A stretch of 64,000 bases of DNA, taken from contig OZ220718.1 in NCBI GenBank assembly GCA_965116765.1, forward strand, positions 3,472,001 through 3,536,000. Reading direction: 5' to 3'. The stretch is from JAJEEA01 sp965116765 (GTDB lineage: Bacteria; Acidobacteriota; Vicinamibacteria; Vicinamibacterales; UBA8438). Below the pieces are notes generated by a model, which was given only the letters and a program-made list of their open reading frames with translations, had not been told where the DNA came from and searched no databases. Positions 42,851 to 53,970 of the stretch are shown here, in pieces. Within the stretch, counting starts at the first letter, position 1. The number at the start of each line of letters is the position of its first letter. Both the position numbers and the translations under genes were made by a program.

Positions 42851-43665
42851 GACTCCCCTCCGACCGCGGCCCGGCGTCCGTGCCCGAACGGCCAATGCTG
42901 CATGAGGGCCTCGATGCGATAGCGCAGCCGCTCCGGCTGCAGGTCCGGCTCCATCTGCCCGTCGACCACCAGCGACACCAACCCCGTCTCCTCGGACACG
43001 ACGAGCACGATGGCGTCGGTCTCCTCGCTCAGTCCGATGGCGGCCCGGTGGCGGGTCCCGAACTTGCGGGCGACCGGGGTGTCGACGCTCAAGGGAAGGA
43101 AGCAGGCGGCGGCGGCGATGCGATCCTGCTGGATGAGGACCGCCCCGTCGTGCAGCGGCGAGCCGGGCTGGAAGAGCGTCACCAGGAGGTCGTAGCTGAC
43201 CCTGGCGTCGACGGGGATGCCGCTCTCGACGTAGTTGCGGAGGCCGACCGCCCGCTCGATGGCCACGATGGCGCCGGTCTTCCGCTCGGCCAGCATGCGC
43301 AGGGCGACCACCACCTCGTCGATGGTCTCGTCGATCGCGGCCGGCCGGTTCACGTAGCGGAAGAACGGCGCGCGCCCGAGACGGGCGAGGGCGCGGCGAA
43401 TGTCGCCCTGGAACAGGACGATCACCGCGAAGACCGCATAGCCGAACATGTCGCCGATGAGCCAGTTGAGGGTCTGCAGGGGCGTGAACTGGGCCGCGTA
43501 GTAGAGCAGCACGATGAGCCCGCCGCCGATGAGAATCTGGACGGCGTGGGTGCGGTGGAGCAGCTTCAGGAGCTCGTAGATCAGCACGGACACGATCGCG
43601 ATGTCCAGCAGGTCCCACCACCCGATCCGGCTCGGCTGCAGCAGCCCGGTGAGGCTCTCGATCAC
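42847..43665 (-). CDS. cdaA: Diadenylate cyclase CdaA (c-di-AMP synthase)
   Basis: CdaA makes the second messenger c-di-AMP from two ATP. Three N-terminal membrane helices occupy about residues 20-85. The DAC domain has the catalytic motif DGA at 173-175 (SPLHDGAVLIQQ) and RHR at 205-207 (KFGTRHRAAIGLSEET). Length is 272 residues. GTG start, overlapping the folP stop. c-di-AMP usually governs potassium and osmotic balance and cell-wall homeostasis; receptors are not in the window. Confidence 0.95.
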   Translation of the reverse strand: MIESLTGLLQPSRIGWWDLLDIAIVSVLIYELLKLLHRTHAVQILIGGGLIVLLYYAAQFTPLQTLNWLIGDMFGYAVFAVIVLFQGDIRRALARLGRAPFFRYVNRPAAIDETIDEVVVALRMLAERKTGAIVAIERAVGLRNYVESGIPVDARVSYDLLVTLFQPGSPLHDGAVLIQQDRIAAAACFLPLSVDTPVARKFGTRHRAAIGLSEETDAIVLVVSEETGLVSLVVDGQMEPDLQPERLRYRIEALMQHWPFGHGRRAAVGGES

Positions 43666-44597
43666 ACCGACCTCGGCACTTCGACGAGCGCGGAGGGCTG
43701 CGCCGCCCCCGCCCCCCCCGCAAGGACCCGCCGGCGGGCCTCGAGGGCGCCCCGGCACCGGTCCGCGACCTCGGCCACCTGCCGCATCTCCCGGACCCGA
43801 TGCACCCGGACCACGTGGGCGCCTTCGAGAATCGCCGCGGTCACCGCGGCGGCGGTCGCCCAGTCGCGATCCGCGGGCCCGCCGTCGGCGCGGCCGGCGA
43901 GGAACGACTTGCGCGACGGCCCCACGAGGATGGGCCGGTCGAGCGCCGCGAGCCGGCCGAGCGCGGCCAGGGCGGCGTAGGACTGCCCCGTCCGCTTGGC
44001 GAAGCCGAGGCCGGGGTCGACGAGTATCCGCGACCGGTCCACGCCGCCCGCGACCGCCGCCGCGATCGACGCCTGCAGCTCGCGCGCCACCTCGGTCCCG
44101 ACGTCGCCGTAGCACGCGTCGCGGTACATGTCGCGCGAACGCCCGCGGCTGTGCATGAGGACGAGGGCGGCGCCGCTCTCCGCCACGACCCCGACCAGGC
44201 CCGGGTCGCGCCGCAGGCCCGAGACGTCGTTGACCATCGACGCGCCGGCACCGACGGCGGCCCGCGCGACCGCCGACCTGGAGGTGTCGACGGACAGCGG
44301 CGCCCGGACCCGTCCGGCCAGCCGCTCGAGCACCGGCACGACGCGTCGCAGCTCCTCCGCCGCCGGCACCGGATCGGCGCCGGGCCGCGTCGACTCGCCG
44401 CCGACGTCGAGCAGGTCGGCGCCGGCCGCTTCCAGCGCGAGGGCGTGGTCGGCCGCGCGTTCCGGATCCTGCCACCGGCCGCCGTCCGAGAACGAGTCGG
44501 GGGTCACGTTGACCACCCCCATCACCAGCGTCCGCTCTCCGAGGACGAGCGGCGGGGCGGCGGGCAGCGGCAGCGTGTAGCAGCGGCGAACCTGCAT
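43662..44597 (-). CDS. folP: Dihydropteroate synthase
   Basis: FolP joins p-aminobenzoate to dihydropterin diphosphate in folate synthesis and is the sulfonamide target. MGVVNVTPDSFSDGG, LLDVGGESTRPGADPV, PLSVDTSRS, VNDVSG, VDPGLGFAKRTGQSY, LVGPSRKSFLAG and VRVHRVREM mark all the conserved loops. Length is 311 residues, with a non-conserved C-terminus. It overlaps cdaA (GTGA). The folP-cdaA-cdaR-glmM order recurs in several phyla. Confidence 0.95.
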   Translation of the reverse strand: MQVRRCYTLPLPAAPPLVLGERTLVMGVVNVTPDSFSDGGRWQDPERAADHALALEAAGADLLDVGGESTRPGADPVPAAEELRRVVPVLERLAGRVRAPLSVDTSRSAVARAAVGAGASMVNDVSGLRRDPGLVGVVAESGAALVLMHSRGRSRDMYRDACYGDVGTEVARELQASIAAAVAGGVDRSRILVDPGLGFAKRTGQSYAALAALGRLAALDRPILVGPSRKSFLAGRADGGPADRDWATAAAVTAAILEGAHVVRVHRVREMRQVAEVADRCRGALEARRRVLAGGAGAAQPSALVEVPRSV

Positions 44598-44743
44598 CGC
44601 GGACTATCCCCTCGACGACGCGGACAGGCACCCCGAGGTCGCGGCGGAAAACCTGTCTCTCGATGGACGGAGCAGCGGACCCCCTGCCCGATGCGGCAGG
44701 GTGCTGGCGACCCGCGGATGGCGTGGCGGGCCGCCGGATGCCG

Positions 44744-46641
<1,898 letters not shown>

Positions 46642-46645
<4 letters not shown>

Positions 46646-48051
46646 AGAATCTCCCCCAAACCGCTGACCCTCAAGAATAACACGCTTTCGTCACCCTCGC
46701 CGGCGCGAGAATCGTGGCCGATCCCGAAGCCCACGACCCAGATGACGCGCCCGTCGGCGTCGAGCACGAGCGGAATGCGCGTGCGCTCGTCGCGGGGGAC
46801 CTTGCGGTCCACGAACAGGTCCTGGAGCTTCCGGCTGCGTCCGCCGAGGCCCAGCGGCCGGTACCGGTCCCCGAATCGCCAGCTCCTCACGACGAGCGGC
46901 GCCGCCGCCGGCAGCGCGACGAGCGCCGTCCGCCCACCCCCGCCGTCACCGCGGGCGCCCGGCGCGGCCTCGACGACCTCGGCCCGGACCCGCACGCCGG
47001 CCTCCGGCACCGAGACCTCGCCGGGAATCGGCAACCGGTAGGCGAAGCCCGGGCGGGGCGCCGGGCCGGTCCGGCCACGGCGGGGCACGAGACGCACGCG
47101 GCCGGCCGCCCGTTCCACCCGGCAGCCCGGCACGTCCGTCGGCGCGGGACCGCCCGCGGCCGTTCGCCGCACGCGTTCGATGGCGTCGAACCCGACCTCG
47201 CGCCGCCTCGGCTCGACCCGGGCGAGGGCGTCGCGCGCCACGCGACGGGCGAGGGCCGGGGGCAGGGCGGCGAGGCCGGCCGCGTCCAGCTCCACGAGGC
47301 CCCTTCCGTGTGAGACGAGATCGGCGGCCGCTTCGTTTGCCCGCCGGCTCAACCAGGCCTCGTCGGCCCGCGCGATGTCCGCCTGACGCGCCAGCGCCTC
47401 GACGACGCGCGGCGAGTAGGTCCGCAGATGCGGCAGCAGCTCGTGCCGCACCCGGTTCCGGGGCACGCGCAGGTCGGCGTTGGACGCGTCCTCGCGGAAC
47501 GGGATCCCGCCGTCCGCGAGATAGCGGCGCAGCTCGGCCCGGCCGACCCCCAGCAACGGCCGGACCAGCACCCCGGCCCGCGGCCGCATCCCCGAGAGCC
47601 CGGCCGCCCCGGCTCCGCGAATGAGACGGAGCAGCACCGTCTCCGCCTGGTCGTCGATGGTGTGCCCCAGCGCCACCCGGCCGGCCCCCAGCTCGGCCGC
47701 CGCCCGCGCGAAGAAGGCGTGGCGCAGGTGATGGCCGGCCCGCTCGACGGAGACGCGGCGCGACCGCGCCAGGTCGGCCACCGCCGCCGACTCGACCAGG
47801 CAGGGCACCCCGAACCGGCGCGCGAGGTCCCGGCAGAAGCGCTCGTCCTCGTCCGACGCCGACCCGCGCAACCGGTGATTCACGTGGGCCACGCCGGCCA
47901 GGGTCAGGAGGGACCGCCCGGCCAGCTCCGCGAGGAGATGCAGCAACGCGACCGAGTCGCCGCCCCCCGACACCGCCGCCACGACCCGCCCCGCGCGCGG
48001 GATCAACGCCTGTGCTTCTACCGACGCGGCTACGCGGTCGGCGAGTGACAC
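46642..48051 (-). CDS. tilS: tRNA(Ile)-lysidine synthase
   Basis: TilS attaches lysine to C34 of the CAU-anticodon isoleucine tRNA, changing its specificity from AUG to AUA. The PP-loop VAAVSGGGDSVALLHLL (SGGGDS at 28-33), HVNHRLRGSASDEDE, GHTIDDQAETVLLRLIRG and RNRVRHELLP are conserved, and a C-terminal substrate domain (GGRSRKLQDLFVDRKVPRDE) is present. Length is 469 residues. GTG start. A tRNA gene with a CAT anticodon lies 78 bases upstream on the same strand. Confidence 0.94.
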
Positions 48052-48128
48052 GGGCGGATCCCGGGGGCCAGCCTGGAAACGGTCAGATTCGGGCTCCCCT
48101 GTACCGTTGACCGAAGGGCCGGGAGAAA

Positions 48129-48205
48129 TGGTGCCGGTGCAGGGACTTGAACCCCGGACGCCGCGGATATGAGCCGCGTGCTCTAACCAACTGAGCTACA
48201 CCGGC
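48129..48205 (-). tRNA. tRNA with CAT anticodon (Met, or the Ile-CAT precursor)
   Basis: The minus strand folds as a full cloverleaf: acceptor GCCGGTG with CACCGGC, D-arm GCTC-AGTTGGTTA-GAGC, anticodon stem CGCGG-CTCATAT-CCGCG, T-arm with TTCAAGT, and encoded CCA. The 77-base length and intact stems indicate a functional gene. Elongator Met is the default reading. Because CAT is also the gene-level anticodon of tRNA-Ile2, the TilS substrate, and tilS is adjacent, that identity cannot be excluded. It is not an initiator: the acceptor begins with a G-C pair. Confidence 0.9.
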
Positions 48206-48221
48206 GTAACTGGCATCGACC

Positions 48222-48230
48222 ATTGTAGCA
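48222..48230 (-). promoter_or_regulatory. Extended -10 promoter of the tRNA gene
   Basis: TGC-TACAAT on the minus strand, 17 bases upstream of the tRNA 5' end. It is the closest match in the window to the TGN-TATAAT consensus and anchors the motif seen before other genes. Confidence 0.55.
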
Positions 48231-48329
48231 GGATTCTTCGAACGCCCACCCCCCCGCCGCCCGGCGTCGCCGGGACCGGCCGCCCCTCGTGCCGGCTCGG
48301 CGGAAGGCGCGCGCGGCCGCCGGAACGCG

Positions 48330-48482
48330 GCAGAGACTCTTCCATGCGCCCTCCTCACGCCTTGTCGGGCCGCGCCTCGGCCCTTGGCTGGCGCCCTTCG
48401 GCGCGATGAGACGCGGGTTTCACCCTCGTCGCGCCTTGTCAGGCGGGCGCATCGCCGCTCTCGCTGCAACGCCGGCTTTCTC
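48330..48482 (+). repeat. Dispersed intergenic repeat family B, copy 2
   Basis: Contains CGCCTTGTCGGGCCGCGCCT, then TGGCGCCCTTCGGCGCGATG and CGCGCCTTGTCAGGCGGGCG. It aligns with copy 3 over about 90 bases, and its right half with copy 1. It fills most of the 285-base gap between the tRNA promoter and queA, where I see no gene. Confidence 0.55.
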
Positions 48483-48490
48483 CAGGGCGG

Positions 48491-49536
48491 TCAGAGGATG
48501 AGCATCGCGTCGCCGTAGCTGTAGAACCGGTAGCCGGCCCGCAGGGCCTCGGCATACGCCTCGCGAATCCGTTCCCACCCCGCGAACGCGCTGACCAGCA
48601 TGAGCAGCGAGGACCGAGGCAGATGGAAGTTCGTCAGCAACCCGCCGACGACGTGGAACGCGGCGCCCGGGTACAGGTAGAGATCGCTGACGCCGTCGCC
48701 GGCGCGCAGCTCGCCGCCCCCGGCCCGGGCCGCGGTCTCGAGGGTCCGCGTCGTGGTGGTCCCCACCGCGACCACCCGCCGCCCGGCGGCGCGGGCCCGG
48801 CGCACCGCCGCCGCGGTCTCCGGCGGGACGCGGTAGGGCTCGGGGTCGACCCGATGCGCTTCGACCTCGTCCACGCGGATCGGGGCGAACGTGCCGTAGC
48901 CGACGTGCAGGGTCACCCGGGCCACCCCGACCCCCGTTGCCGAAGCCGCTCCAGCAGGTCGGTGGTCAGATGCAGGCCGGCCGTCGGCGCCGCCACCGAG
49001 CCGCGCTCCGTCGCGTACACCGTCTGGTAGCGCTCGGCGTCCAGGGGCGTGTCGCCGCGCCGGATGTACGGCGGCAGGGGAACGTGCCCCACGCGGTCGA
49101 TCGCCTCGTCGACGGCGGCGCCGTCCTCGGTCCACAGGCGGATCGTGCGGCGGCCGTGAAACCGGCGGGCGAGCACCTCCCCGCACAGCCGGCGCCCGCC
49201 GCGCTCGAAGACGACGCGGGCGCCGGTCCGGAGCCGCTGCCCGGGATGCATGAGGGCGTCCCAGCACCCGTCGCCGCGGGGGGACAGGAGCAGGCACTCG
49301 ACCGCCCCCCCGCTCGGCACCCGCCGCCCCAGCAGCCTCGCCGGGACCACCCGCGTGTCGTTGACGACGAGCAGATCGCCCGGCCCGAGAAGGGTGGGAA
49401 GCGCCCCGACGGTGTGGTGCTCGAGGCGGCCGGTGGCTCGGTCGAGGACGAGCAGGCGGGCCGCCTGGCGCTCGGCCGCCGGGGTCTGGGCGATCCGGTC
49501 GGCGGGAAGGTCGAAGTCGAAGTCGGCAACGCGCAT
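48491..49536 (-). CDS. queA: S-adenosylmethionine:tRNA ribosyltransferase-isomerase, one frameshift
   Basis: QueA adds the cyclopentene ring precursor from SAM to preQ1 in tRNA. MRVADFDFDLPADRIAQTPA at the start, VVNDTRVVPARLLGRR, the AAPTAGLHLT motif, VTLHVGYGTFAPIRV and TNFHLPRSSLLMLVSAFAG are diagnostic. One G is missing from the run at 48931-48935; repaired, the product is about 348 residues, as expected. With queC and queE at 35 kb this supports queuosine synthesis in the organism. Confidence 0.9.
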
Positions 49537-49544
49537 GGCGGCGG

Positions 49545-49588
49545 CGCGACCTTCGGTCGCGTTGGAAGTTCCGCTGGCGCGAAACTTC
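49545..49588 (-). other. Paired hairpins just upstream of queA
   Basis: CGCGACC-TTC-GGTCGCG (49545-49561) is a perfect seven-pair stem, and GAAGTT (49565-49570) pairs with AACTTC (49583-49588). Both lie within 55 bases of the queA start in the 197-base fabH-queA gap. They could terminate the fabH transcript or attenuate queA. No preQ1 riboswitch architecture is apparent. Confidence 0.4.
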
Positions 49589-49733
49589 GACTGTCGCGAT
49601 ACAGCTGGTGGTACGTCACCGTCACCGGTTTGCGGTTGATCGTCGGGACACTCCGACCGTCGGGCCCGGAATCAAGCCAGCACGACGGGTCGAGCACAAC
49701 CGGCAACGGTAAAGGCACTCGCGCGACGCGCCG

Positions 49734-50759
49734 CTAGCAGGCCCACCGCAGCAGCACGGCGCCGACGGTGAACCCGGCGCCCACCGACGCGAGCAGCACG
49801 AGGTCGCCCTTCTTCAGGCGCCCCTCCGCTATGGCGTCGGCCAGGGCCAGGGGAATCGTGGCGGCGGTCGTGTTGCCGTACCGGTCGATGTTGATCATGA
49901 CCTTCTCCTCCGGCAGGCCGAGCTGCTCGGCCGCGGCCATGATGATGCGGCGGTTGGCCTGGTGCGACACGAAGAGGTCGACGTCGCCGGGCCCGAGCCC
50001 GTTGCGCTCGAGCACCCGCCGACTGATGTCCCGGGTCTTGCGGACCGCGAACTTGTAGACGGCGGCGCCGTCCTGATGGACGAAGTGCAGCCGCCGGTCG
50101 ACCGTCTCCCGCGTCGCCGGCATACGGCTGCCCCCGGCCGGCATGCGCAGGGCCGGGGCCCCGCTGCCGTCCACCTCGTGGGCGAAGTCGATGACCCGGA
50201 GCTCCGGGTCCGTCGCCGGCGACACCACCACCGCCCCCGCGCCGTCGCCGAAGAGGACGCAGGTGGCGCGATCCTGGTAGTCGATGATGCGCGACATGAC
50301 GTCGGCCCCGATCGCGAGGGCGTGGTCGTGGGTCCCGCCGGCCACCATCTGCACCGCGGTGGTGACCGCGTAGGTGAAGCCCGAGCAGGCCGCCCCGAGA
50401 TCGAAGCCCCAGGCCCCGGCGGCGCCGATGCGGTCCTGCACGAGACACGCGGTGCTCGGAAAGAACATGTCCGGGGTGGTCGTGCCGACCACCAGGAAGC
50501 CGACGTCCCGGGGCGTCAGCCCCGCCCCGTCGATGGCCCGGCTGGCGGCCTCGACCGCGAGATCGGACGTGGCGGCGTCGGCGTCGGCGATGTGGCGGGT
50601 CCGGATGCCGGTCCGCTTCAGGATCCACGCGTCGGAGGTGGCGACGAGCTTCTCCAGATCCTGATTGGTCATGACGCGGGGCGGCACGTAGGTGCCGAGG
50701 GAGGCGATGCGGACCGGCCGAAGGGCGCCCGGCCGGCGGCTGGCGGTGGCGTTGCTCAT
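49734..50759 (-). CDS. fabH: 3-oxoacyl-[ACP] synthase III
   Basis: FabH starts fatty-acid synthesis by condensing acetyl-CoA (or a branched starter) with malonyl-ACP. The catalytic triad is visible: Cys125 in LGAACSGFTYAV, His in FVSHQANRRIIMAAAEQ (about 263) and Asn in DRYGNTTAATIPLALA (about 293). The ASVGAGFTVGAVLLRW C-terminus is typical. Length is 341 residues with about 15 extra at the N-terminus. No plsX, fabD or acpP is adjacent. Confidence 0.93.
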   Translation of the reverse strand: MSNATASRRPGALRPVRIASLGTYVPPRVMTNQDLEKLVATSDAWILKRTGIRTRHIADADAATSDLAVEAASRAIDGAGLTPRDVGFLVVGTTTPDMFFPSTACLVQDRIGAAGAWGFDLGAACSGFTYAVTTAVQMVAGGTHDHALAIGADVMSRIIDYQDRATCVLFGDGAGAVVVSPATDPELRVIDFAHEVDGSGAPALRMPAGGSRMPATRETVDRRLHFVHQDGAAVYKFAVRKTRDISRRVLERNGLGPGDVDLFVSHQANRRIIMAAAEQLGLPEEKVMINIDRYGNTTAATIPLALADAIAEGRLKKGDLVLLASVGAGFTVGAVLLRWAC

Positions 50760-50868
50760 CTGGTGTCCCGTCCGGGAGCCTCCGGCGGGGGCTCCGCTTC
50801 CCGCGAGGCGGCGTGCGGGCCGGCCCCCGGCTCCCGGCGACGCGCGGGGGCGGTCGCCGTCGACGTGC

Positions 50869-51900
50869 CTACCACAGCCGCCCCCCGCGGCTCGGCGCCG
50901 GCACCCCGAAGTAGTCGTAGGCGCGGGCGGTCGCCACGCGCCCGCGCGGCGTCCGGTCGAGGAACCCGACCTGGATCAGAAAGGGCTCGTAGATGTCCTC
51001 GATGGCCTCTTTCTCCTCGCTGATCGCGGCCGCGATGCTGTTGAGCCCCACCGGGCCGCCGCCGAACTTGTCGATGATGGCGTGCAGCAGCCGGCGATCC
51101 GCCTCGTCGAACCCGTTGGTGTCGACATCGAGCATCTTCAGCGCGTCGAGGGCCACGTCGCGCGTGATGCGGCCGTCCGCCCGCACCTGGGCGAAGTCGC
51201 GCACGCGGCGCAGCAGCCGGTTGGCGACCCGCGGAGTGCCGCGCGACCGGCCGGCGATCTCGACCGCCGCCGCGTCCTCGATCGGCACGTCGAAGATGCC
51301 CGCCGACCGGCGGACGATCTCCTGCAGGTCCTCGGCGCGGTAGAAGTCGAGCCGGTGCACGATGCCGAACCGCGCCCGCAGCGGGGAGGTCAGCAACCCC
51401 GCGCGGGTCGTGGCCCCGATGAGCGTGAAGGGCTTCAGCGGCACCTTCACGGACCGCGCGCCGGGGCCCTGGCCGATGACGATGTCGAGCTCGTAGTCCT
51501 CCATCGCCGGGTACAGGATCTCCTCGACGACGGGGCTCATGCGGTGGATCTCGTCGATGAAGAGCACCTCGCGCTCCGCGAGGTTCGTCAGGATGCCGGC
51601 CAGGTCGCCCGGCTTCTCGAGCACCGGCCCCGCCGTGGTCCGCACCGCCACCCCGAGCTCGTGGCCGACGACGAGGGCCAGGGTCGTCTTGCCGAGGCCC
51701 GGCGGGCCGTACAGCAGGACGTGGTCGAGGGCGTCGCCGCGCTGCCGCGCCGCCGCGATGGCGATCCCGAGGTTCTCGCGCAGGCGGTCCTGGCCGATGT
51801 ACGCGTCGAGGCTGCGCGGGCGCAGGCCCGCCTCGAACTGATCGTCGTCGCCCAGCCGGGCCGAGCTGACCACGCGCGGCGGAACGTCCTCGGCGGTCAC
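50869..51900 (-). CDS. ruvB: Holliday junction DNA helicase RuvB
   Basis: RuvB is the AAA+ motor driving branch migration. Walker A is YGPPGLGKTT (about residues 64-73), Walker B and sensor 1 are VLFIDEIHRMSP and LIGATTRAGLL, the arginine finger lies in LTSPLRARFGIV, and the winged helix GGGPVGLNSIAAAISEE is C-terminal. Length is 343 residues. The GTG start overlaps the ruvA stop (GTGA). Confidence 0.96.
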   Translation of the reverse strand: MTAEDVPPRVVSSARLGDDDQFEAGLRPRSLDAYIGQDRLRENLGIAIAAARQRGDALDHVLLYGPPGLGKTTLALVVGHELGVAVRTTAGPVLEKPGDLAGILTNLAEREVLFIDEIHRMSPVVEEILYPAMEDYELDIVIGQGPGARSVKVPLKPFTLIGATTRAGLLTSPLRARFGIVHRLDFYRAEDLQEIVRRSAGIFDVPIEDAAAVEIAGRSRGTPRVANRLLRRVRDFAQVRADGRITRDVALDALKMLDVDTNGFDEADRRLLHAIIDKFGGGPVGLNSIAAAISEEKEAIEDIYEPFLIQVGFLDRTPRGRVATARAYDYFGVPAPSRGGRLW

Positions 51901-52490
51901 CGCGCGATCTCCTTCAGGGCCCGCCTGAGGGCCGGCTCGAACGAGCCGTCCCCGGCGCCGAGGGCGGCGTCGACCGCCCGCTCCGCCGACGGCCGGCCGT
52001 AGCCCAGGTTCACCAGCGCCGACACGAGGTCGCCGCGCGCCGCCCCCGGCTCGCCGGCGGCCTCCGCCCCCGGATCGGGCTCGAGGACCGACGGCAGCCG
52101 ATCCCGCAGCTCCAGCCCCATGCGCTCGGCCGTCTTCTTGCCGATGCCGGGGATGCCCGTCAGCCGGCGCACGTCGCCGCGGCCCACCGCCTGCACCAGC
52201 TCGGCCGGCTCGATGCCCGAGAGCACCGCCAGGGCCAGCCGCGGGCCGATGCCCGAGATGCCGATCAACTGCTCGAAGATCCGCAGCTCGAGGGCGGTCG
52301 CGAAGCCGAACAGGGCCAGGGTGTCCTCGCGGACGTGGGTATGGACCTGGAACACCGCCTCGGCCCCCGGCTCGCCCAGGCCGTACCAGGTCGACAGGGG
52401 GATGTGCAGCTCGTAACCGACGCCGTGCACGTCCAGGGTCACGCGATGGGGGTGCTTTTCGGCGATCCGACCGCGAAGCCGCGCAATCAT
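51897..52490 (-). CDS. ruvA: Holliday junction DNA helicase RuvA
   Basis: RuvA tetramers bind four-way junctions and load RuvB. The OB-fold start MIARLRGRIAEKHPHRVTLD, the paired helix-hairpin-helix motifs (LIGISGIGPRLALAVLSGI and LTGIPGIGKKTAERMGLEL) and the C-terminal RuvB-binding domain are present. Length is 197 residues, normal. It starts 3 bases after ruvC and overlaps ruvB. Confidence 0.96.
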   Translation of the reverse strand: MIARLRGRIAEKHPHRVTLDVHGVGYELHIPLSTWYGLGEPGAEAVFQVHTHVREDTLALFGFATALELRIFEQLIGISGIGPRLALAVLSGIEPAELVQAVGRGDVRRLTGIPGIGKKTAERMGLELRDRLPSVLEPDPGAEAAGEPGAARGDLVSALVNLGYGRPSAERAVDAALGAGDGSFEPALRRALKEIAR

Positions 52491-52493
52491 CCG

Positions 52494-53039
52494 TCACCCC
52501 GGCACCCGGAACCGGCGCCACGACGTCACCCCGGCGTTGGCGCCGCCCGCCGACGCGGTCGGCGCGGCCGGCGCGCCGGCATGGGCGTGACAGACGGCGA
52601 CGGCGAGCGCGTCCGACGCGTCGTGCGGGGTGGGAGGCTCGTCGAGGCCGAGCAGCAGCCCGACCATCCGCTGCACCTGCCGCTTCTCCGCGCGCCCGTA
52701 GCCGACCACCGCCTGCTTGACCGACGCCGCCGCGTACTCGGCCACCGGCAGTCCCGCCCGGGCGGCGGCGAGCAGGGCGACCCCCCGGACCTGACCGAGC
52801 TTCAGCGCGCTGCGCGCGTTGCGCCCGTGGAACACCTCCTCGACGGCGACGCAGGCCGGCCGGTGCTCGACCAGCTTCGCGGCCAGCGCATCGAAGATGC
52901 GGACGAGCCTGTCGGGAAACGGGCAGCCGGAGGGCACGGTGATCGCTCCACACGCCACCAGCTCGCACCGACTGCCGTCGGAGTCGATGCAGCCGTAGCC
53001 GGTGCGCTCGGAGCCGGGGTCTATCCCGAAGATCCTCAC
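52494..53039 (-). CDS. ruvC: Crossover junction endodeoxyribonuclease RuvC
   Basis: RuvC resolves Holliday junctions. The RNase H-like fold carries acidic residues in RIFGIDPGSERTGYG, in VAVEEVFHGRNARSALKLGQ, and the final DASDALAVAVCHA. Length is 181 residues with about 25 extra Gly/Ala residues at the C-terminus. The GTG start overlaps the yebC stop (GTGA). yebC-ruvC-ruvA-ruvB is a classical operon. Confidence 0.95.
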   Translation of the reverse strand: MRIFGIDPGSERTGYGCIDSDGSRCELVACGAITVPSGCPFPDRLVRIFDALAAKLVEHRPACVAVEEVFHGRNARSALKLGQVRGVALLAAARAGLPVAEYAAASVKQAVVGYGRAEKRQVQRMVGLLLGLDEPPTPHDASDALAVAVCHAHAGAPAAPTASAGGANAGVTSWRRFRVPG

Positions 53040-53785
53040 GCCAATGAGGCCTCGATCTCCTTCTCGCTGACGTCGAAGTTCGACCAGACGTGGCGGGTGT
53101 CGTCGAGGTCCTCGAGCGCGCCCATCAGCTTCATCATCTGCTGGGCCGGCTTCCCCTCGAGGACCACCGAGTTCTGCGGCAGCATCGCCACCTGCGCCGA
53201 CGCCGGCTCGACCCCGAGGGCCCGGACCGCGGCGGCGACCGCGTCGAACGATTCCGGCGCGCTGATGATCTCCCAGTGGCTGCCGTCGTCCCGCAGATCG
53301 TCGGCGCCGGCGTCGAGGGCCGCGGTCATCAGCGTCTCTTCGTCGACCGCCTCCCGGTCCACCAGCACGTAGCCCCGCTTGTCGAAGAGCCAGGCCACGC
53401 TGTTGGTCGAGCCGAGATTGCCGCCGTGCTTGGTCAGCAGGTGGCGGACCTCGCCGACGGCGCGGTTCTTGTTGTCGGTCAGCACCTCGACCATCAGGGC
53501 CACGCCGCCCGGGCCGTAGCCTTCGTAGGTGACTTCCTCGTAGTGGACGCCCGGCTCCTCGCCGGTCCCGCGCCGGATGGCCCGCTTGATGTTGTCGGCG
53601 GGCATGTTGGCGGCCTTGGCGTCGGCGATGACCGTCCGCAGGCGCGGGTTGCTGTCGGGGTCGCCGCCGCCGTCACGCGCGGCGACGGTCAGCTCCTTGA
53701 TGATGCGGGTGAACAGCTTGCCGCGCTTCGCGTCGGCCGCGCCCTTCTTGTGCTTGATCGAATGCCACTTGGAATGGCCGGACAT
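53036..53785 (-). CDS. yebC: YebC/PmpR-family protein (TACO1 type)
   Basis: The 249-residue protein begins with the hallmark MSGHSKWHSIKHKKGAADAK and carries MPADNIKRAIRRGTGE, YEGYGPGGVALMVEVLTDNK, LGSTNSVAWLFDKRGYV and VVLEGKPAQQMMKLMGALED. The family acts on ribosomes to relieve stalling at difficult sequences such as proline runs; some members are also reported as DNA-binding regulators. That is notable here because pal encodes a 19-proline run. The start at 53785 is fixed by the conserved N-terminus. Confidence 0.95.
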   Translation of the reverse strand: MSGHSKWHSIKHKKGAADAKRGKLFTRIIKELTVAARDGGGDPDSNPRLRTVIADAKAANMPADNIKRAIRRGTGEEPGVHYEEVTYEGYGPGGVALMVEVLTDNKNRAVGEVRHLLTKHGGNLGSTNSVAWLFDKRGYVLVDREAVDEETLMTAALDAGADDLRDDGSHWEIISAPESFDAVAAAVRALGVEPASAQVAMLPQNSVVLEGKPAQQMMKLMGALEDLDDTRHVWSNFDVSEKEIEASLA

Positions 53786-53825
53786 CGGCGAGACTCCGTG
53801 AATGCGCCAATCGGCAGTAGCGCAG

Positions 53826-53834
53826 AGTTTAACA
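53826..53834 (-). promoter_or_regulatory. Extended -10 promoter of yebC-ruvCAB
   Basis: TGT-TAAACT on the minus strand, about 40 bases upstream of the yebC ATG. No -35 box is clear. Confidence 0.45.
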
Positions 53835-53940
53835 CGACGCGGATCCGCCGAAGGGTCGGAAGCCCTCCGGCGAACGCGGGAGAACGGCGCCGCGACCAAT
53901 GCGGAGCTCCCGGGGCGCGGGCCGGCGCCGCGGCCGCCGG

Positions 53941-53948
53941 TGTATCAT
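53941..53948 (+). promoter_or_regulatory. Candidate -10 box of the DUF2231 gene
   Basis: TG directly followed by TATCAT, 22 bases before the ATG at 53971; CTGGAGGAC just downstream could serve as the ribosome site. Confidence 0.35.
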
Positions 53949-53970
53949 CTGGAGGACTCTCGCACCCGCC

